Assembly: GCF_023145115.1 (NCBI RefSeq) | Contig: NZ_JAGLEJ010000046.1 | Location: 1 to 17,180 of the forward strand | Source of the DNA: Algiphilus sp. | Lineage (GTDB): Bacteria > Pseudomonadota > Gammaproteobacteria > Nevskiales > Nevskiaceae | Length of the DNA: 17,180 nt | Reading direction: 5' to 3' | In this document: positions 13,879 through 17,180 of the stretch, in pieces | Numbering within the stretch: position 1 is the stretch's first letter | Layout of the letters: the number at the start of each line of letters is the position of its first letter | Notes under the pieces: model-generated | Seen by the model: the letters and a program-made list of their open reading frames with translations, nothing else | What the model was told of the DNA's origin: nothing | Database searches by the model: none | Program-made: the position numbers and the translations under genes

Positions 13879-16274
13879 GGCTGAGCATGCAATGGCTTCG
13901 CGAGCATCTCGACACCACGCTCGACGCCGACGCCCTGGCCGAGCGCTTCACGCTGGCCGGGCTCGAATGCGAAATCGAGTCGCTGTGCCCCGACTCGGTG
14001 CTGAAGGACGTCGTGGTTGCGCGCATCGCGGAGATTGCTCCGCATCCGGAGGCCGACCGACTGCGTGTCTGCCGGGTGGACGCCGGCGACGGCGCACTGC
14101 ACGGCGTCGTCTGCGGCGCCGAGAACGCGGCCGCCGGGCTGCTCACGGCCTTCGCGCGGCCGGGTGCGGTGCTGCCGGACGGGCGGGCGATCGCTGCCAC
14201 CGAGCTGCGCGGCGTGCCGTCGGCCGGCATGCTCTGCTCCGCCGCCGAGCTCGGTCTCGCCGAGTCCAGCAGTGGTCTCCTGACGCTGGACGACGATGCC
14301 GTGCCCGGCACGCCACTGGCCGAGTGGCTGAAGCTCGACGATACCGGCCTGTTCTTCGAGCTGACGCCCGATCGCGGTGACTGCCTGAGCGTCGCCGGCC
14401 TCGCGCGCGAGGCCGCCGCCATCGACGACGACTGCGCGCTGCGCACCCCGGCCGCGGGCAATCCGGCCGGACCCGACGCCGCAACTGCGGCCGGTCCGGC
14501 ATCGCGGGACATCGCCATCGATGCCGGCGAGCTCTGTCCGGTCTACTGCGGACGACGCATCGAGGGCGTGGACGCGCGTCGCCGCACGCCCGACTGGCTG
14601 CGCGAGCGTCTGCGCCGCGCCGGCTTGCGCAGCGTGTCGCTGGTGGTCGATATCACCAACCTGGTCATGCTGGAGAGCGGGCAGCCGCTGCACGCCTTCG
14701 ACGATGCGCGCCTGGAGGGCACGATCCGGGTGCGGCAGGCGCAGCCGGGCGAGACCCTCCGTCTGCTCAACGAACAGGACCTCACGCTCGACCACGGCGA
14801 ACTCGTCATCGCCGATGATGCGCGGCCGGTGGCACTGGCCGGCGTCATGGGCGGCGAGCATGCCGAGATGCGGCTCGACAGCGGCACCGTATTCCTCGAG
14901 TCGGCCTGCTTCCTGCCTGCGGCCGTCGCCGGGACCGGTCGCCGTCACAAGCTGCACAGCGACGCCGTGCATCGCTTCGAGCGCGGTGTCGACCCCGCGG
15001 CCGCCGAGCGCGCCCTCGAGCGCGCCACGGCGCTCATCGTCGCGTTGGCGGGCGGCGTCGCCGGTCCGGCGCGGATCGCGCGCGTCGATGCGCATCCGGT
15101 GTGGACGCCGACGCCGATCATGCTGCGCCGCGAACGCATCGCGGCGCTGCTGGGCGTCTCGATTCCGGACGAGCGCACCCGGGGCATCCTGGAGTCGCTC
15201 GGCATGCAGGTCGATGCCGAGGACGCGGGCTGGCGCGTGCTGCCGCCGAGCTGGCGCTTCGACATCGCCCGCGAGGTCGACCTCATTGAAGAAGTCGCGC
15301 GCGTGTACGGCTACGATCGGGTGGGGGATGTGGCCTACGCCGCCAGCATCGACGCACGCCCGCAGGCCGAGGCGCAGCTGCGCGACGCCACGCTGCGCGA
15401 CACGCTGGTTGCGCGCGGTTTCCAGGAGGCGGTGTGCTACAGCTTCGTGGAGACGGATCTCGACGCCGCGCTCCGGCCGGATGCCAGCCGCATCCCGGTG
15501 GACAACCCCATCGCCGCGCCCTACAGCTGCATGCGCACCACGCTCTGGTCCGGACTGCTGCCGATGGCGCGCTACAACGTCGCGCGTCAGGCGCGGCGCC
15601 TGCGCGCCTTCGAGCTGGCGCGCGTCTATGAAGCCGAGGCCGGGATCCATCCCACCGTGCGCGAGACGGAATGCCTCGCCGGCCTGATGCTCGGCCCGGT
15701 CGAGCCCGAGCAGTGGGGCACGGTCGCGCGCGCGGCCGACTTCCACGACCTCAAGGGCGAGCTGCAGGCACTGGTGCCCGACCTGGTGGCCGAGGCGGCC
15801 ACGCATCCGGCGCTGCACCCCGGCCGCGGCGCACGGCTGCTGCGCGGCGACGGTGCGGTCCTGGGGTGGATGGGGCAGCTGCATCCGGGGCTCGCCGCCG
15901 AATGGGAGCTGCCCGAGGGCATCCTGCTGTTCGAGCTCGACGCCGAGGTGCTGCGCCGTCGCGTGCTGCCCTGGCAGCCATCCGTGCCGGAATATCCGTC
16001 CAGCCGCCGCGACCTTTCGCTGGAGATCGACGCCGGTCTGCCCTGCGCGGATCTGCTCGGCACGATCCGCGAGCATGCACCCGAAACATTGCAGGATGTA
16101 GTGGTATTTGACGTGTATCACGGCCCGGGCGTGAAAAATGGCAGCAAAGCCATAGCCTTGGGCTTGATATTTCAGGATCATTCGCGCACGCTTACCGACG
16201 AGCTCGTTGATCAGGCAACGAACGGGATCGTCGACGTGCTTGGTCGACAGTGGGGTGCGCGTATTCGGGGATAG
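13875..16274 (+). CDS. pheT: Phenylalanine--tRNA ligase beta subunit
   Basis: This is the 799-aa structural and editing subunit of phenylalanyl-tRNA synthetase. The N-terminal part includes an OB-fold tRNA-binding domain (about 39-150, with VVVARIAEIAPHPEADRLRV). The B3/B4 editing module follows (about 205-375, YCGRRIEGVDA to HRFERGVDPAAAE), then the B5 domain (about 410-480, PSWRFDIAREVDLIEEVARV), the catalytic-like core, and the C-terminal ferredoxin-fold anticodon-binding domain (about 705-798, PSSRRDLSLEID to HSRTLTDELVDQ). The ATG overlaps the pheS stop, indicating coupled translation. The last 60 codons include a patch of lower GC and rarer codons (about 16081-16215). The stop overlaps the ribosome binding site of ihfA. 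Confidence 0.97.
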   Translation: MRLSMQWLREHLDTTLDADALAERFTLAGLECEIESLCPDSVLKDVVVARIAEIAPHPEADRLRVCRVDAGDGALHGVVCGAENAAAGLLTAFARPGAVLPDGRAIAATELRGVPSAGMLCSAAELGLAESSSGLLTLDDDAVPGTPLAEWLKLDDTGLFFELTPDRGDCLSVAGLAREAAAIDDDCALRTPAAGNPAGPDAATAAGPASRDIAIDAGELCPVYCGRRIEGVDARRRTPDWLRERLRRAGLRSVSLVVDITNLVMLESGQPLHAFDDARLEGTIRVRQAQPGETLRLLNEQDLTLDHGELVIADDARPVALAGVMGGEHAEMRLDSGTVFLESACFLPAAVAGTGRRHKLHSDAVHRFERGVDPAAAERALERATALIVALAGGVAGPARIARVDAHPVWTPTPIMLRRERIAALLGVSIPDERTRGILESLGMQVDAEDAGWRVLPPSWRFDIAREVDLIEEVARVYGYDRVGDVAYAASIDARPQAEAQLRDATLRDTLVARGFQEAVCYSFVETDLDAALRPDASRIPVDNPIAAPYSCMRTTLWSGLLPMARYNVARQARRLRAFELARVYEAEAGIHPTVRETECLAGLMLGPVEPEQWGTVARAADFHDLKGELQALVPDLVAEAATHPALHPGRGARLLRGDGAVLGWMGQLHPGLAAEWELPEGILLFELDAEVLRRRVLPWQPSVPEYPSSRRDLSLEIDAGLPCADLLGTIREHAPETLQDVVVFDVYHGPGVKNGSKAIALGLIFQDHSRTLTDELVDQATNGIVDVLGRQWGARIRG

Positions 16275-16276
16275 CG

Positions 16277-16558
16277 GTGGCACTGACGAAGGCGGAGCTT
16301 GCTGAAGCACTGCACGACCATGTCGGCCTGAACAAGCGCGAGGCCAAGGAGATCGTGGACCTCTTCTTCGATACGCTCAGCGAGACGCTGGCGAACGGGG
16401 AATCGGTCCGGCTGTCCGGCTTCGGCAACTTCGAGCTCCGCGACAAGTCCCAGCGTCCCGGCCGCAACCCCAAGACCGGCGAGGAGATTCCCATCTCCGC
16501 CCGCCGCGTCGTCACCTTCAGGCCCGGCCAGAAGCTGCGCCTGCGCGTGGACGGATAA
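16277..16558 (+). CDS. ihfA: Integration host factor subunit alpha
   Basis: IHF alpha (93 aa) pairs with IHF beta to make the sequence-specific DNA-bending protein of proteobacterial nucleoids. The start is GTG at 16277 (protein MALTKAELAEAL), matching the near-invariant MALTKAE start. The longer frame from 16250 adds nine unconserved residues inside pheT. GGGGATA at 16267-16273 is the ribosome binding site and overlaps the pheT stop. Family landmarks are LSGFGNFELRDK and the DNA-intercalating arm RPGRNPKTGEEIPISARRVVTFRPGQKL. Proximity to pheT (2 bp) is as in E. coli, where ihfA also has a promoter inside pheT. The AT-rich patch at 16081-16215 is where one might lie here. Confidence 0.97.
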   Translation: MALTKAELAEALHDHVGLNKREAKEIVDLFFDTLSETLANGESVRLSGFGNFELRDKSQRPGRNPKTGEEIPISARRVVTFRPGQKLRLRVDG

Positions 16559-16561
16559 GCA

Positions 16562-16963
16562 TTGACCCAACAGGCACGCACCGCCGAGCACCCCACGGAC
16601 GAACAGCACCTGCCGCCCGTGCCGGAGAAGCGCTACTTCGCGATCGGCGAGGTCGCGCGCCTGTGCGCGGTCAAGCCGCACGTCCTGCGCTACTGGGAGC
16701 AGGAATTCCCGCAGCTGCGTCCCTCAAAGCGCCGCGGCAACCGCCGCTACTACCAGCGCGAGGACGTCTACACCGTCCGCAACATTCGCCACCTGCTGTA
16801 CGACGAGGGCTTCACCATCAGCGGTGCCCGCCACCGTCTGGAGGAATTCGCGGCGCTGAAGGGCGGGGTCCCGCACCCCGGCAACGCCGACGACCTCCCC
16901 ACCGCACTGCGCGAGATCCGCAAGGAGCTCGAAGCCGCGCTCGCGCTGCTCGACCGCTTCTAG
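16562..16963 (+). CDS. MerR-family transcriptional regulator
   Basis: This is a 133-aa regulator with a winged helix-turn-helix at about 24-92 (KRYFAIGEVARLCAVKPHVL, RYWEQEFPQLRPSKRRGNRR, YYQREDVYTVRNIRHLLYDE, GFTISGARHRLEEF), and a C-terminal coiled-coil helix (113-133). It lacks the Cys-rich metal site of MerR or CueR. Its gene commonly follows ihfA in gammaproteobacteria such as Pseudomonas (family knowledge), but its target is unknown. The start is TTG at 16562, 3 bp after the ihfA stop, with GGACGGA (16548-16554) upstream. GTG at 16619 is possible but would drop the conserved LPPVPEKRYF lead-in. It is the last gene of the operon in the window. Confidence 0.92.
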   Translation: MTQQARTAEHPTDEQHLPPVPEKRYFAIGEVARLCAVKPHVLRYWEQEFPQLRPSKRRGNRRYYQREDVYTVRNIRHLLYDEGFTISGARHRLEEFAALKGGVPHPGNADDLPTALREIRKELEAALALLDRF

Positions 16964-16970
16964 GCTTACC

Positions 16971-17118
16971 CGCTTCGCGCCACAGCCGGCTGGTGCCGGC
17001 ACCCCCTCACACAACCCTATCCCCCGAGGGCGGGGAAGAAGGCTTTCGGAACGACGCACCGACCACTCTCCCTTCTCCCTCAGGGAGAAGGGGCGGGGAT
17101 AAGGGTGCGCGCGAAGCG
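16971..17118. repeat. Nested fold-back (palindromic) intergenic element
   Basis: Three inverted-repeat pairs are nested. Outer: CGCTTCGCGC (16971-16980) with GCGCGAAGCG (17109-17118), perfect. Middle: ACCCTATCCCC (17014-17024) with GGGGATAAGGGT (17095-17106), one bulge. Inner: CCCTTCTCC (17070-17078) with GGAGAAGGG (17084-17092), extendable to 11 bp. The left arm contains an extra hairpin, GCCGGC-TGGT-GCCGGC (16985-17000). There is no coding potential. The inner core resembles dispersed intergenic repeats seen in many gammaproteobacterial genomes (recalled, not searched). Confidence 0.6.
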
Positions 17119-17128
17119 CGGTGGGCGC

Positions 17129-17148
17129 GGCGCCTGCAGGCAGGCGCC
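17129..17148. repeat. Perfect hairpin GGCGCCTG/CAGGCGCC
   Basis: GGCGCCTG (17129-17136) pairs with CAGGCGCC (17141-17148) around CAGG. No T run follows, so it is not a classical terminator. A further 6-bp hairpin, GTCGTG/CACGAC (17161-17166 with 17170-17175), lies next to it at the edge of the window. Confidence 0.55.
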
Positions 17149-17180
17149 ACACACGAAAAGGTCGTGTCCCACGACGTGGT

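Noticed and set aside
13803..16310. Long antisense open frame (835 codons) opposite pheT
   Set aside because: Same high-GC artefact; pheT on the other strand is unambiguous and the antisense product resembles no family.

Overview
The window is GC-rich (mostly high-GC codon third positions) and reads as a gammaproteobacterial chromosome. The main evidence is the conserved block infC-rpmI-rplT-pheS-pheT-ihfA-merR in its usual order. ihfA restricts it to proteobacteria, and the DUF1302/DUF1329/RND/YCF48 gene set is familiar from Pseudomonas-, Salinisphaera- and Nevskia-like lineages. I cannot name a genus from sequence alone. I see no phage, transposase, integrase, CRISPR array, rRNA or tRNA gene.

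Layout. (1) 1-246: edge sequence with no convincing gene. (2) 247-2064, plus strand: a zinc-type glyoxalase I (gloA) followed 6 bp later by a membrane-bound class III nucleotide cyclase. (3) 2074-9610: an envelope gene cluster built around a divergent promoter region (4267-4528). Leftward is a DUF1302 outer-membrane barrel protein. Rightward are a DUF1329 periplasmic protein, an MMPL/RND-type permease and a secreted YCF48-like beta-propeller. The four parts cover the outer membrane, periplasm and inner membrane, so they plausibly form one trans-envelope transport machine for a hydrophobic substrate (inference; the substrate is unknown). (4) 9743-11494: a protein resembling the Abi-alpha/DUF4393 family and a TetR-family repressor. 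(5) 11513-16963: the translation operon, with a near-consensus promoter, an IF3 gene starting at the rare codon ATC, a nested RNA structure before rpmI that may be an L20-responsive leader, and a perfect terminator hairpin just before pheS. Next come pheS and pheT (overlapping by 4 bp), then ihfA (GTG start) and a MerR regulator (TTG start). thrS, which commonly precedes infC, is absent here and a tetR gene sits in that place. (6) 16964-17180: no gene, but a dense set of palindromes including a nested fold-back element that looks like a dispersed intergenic repeat.

The most interesting parts are the possible lipid or hydrophobic-compound transport system with its shared divergent control region, the series of three hairpins between the DUF1329 and RND genes, the RNA leader structures of the translation operon, and the fold-back element at the right edge. 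Two starts should be moved from the longest open frame: DUF1302 (GTG at 4266) and DUF1329 (ATG at 4529). Long antisense open frames opposite the RND and pheT genes are artefacts of high GC.
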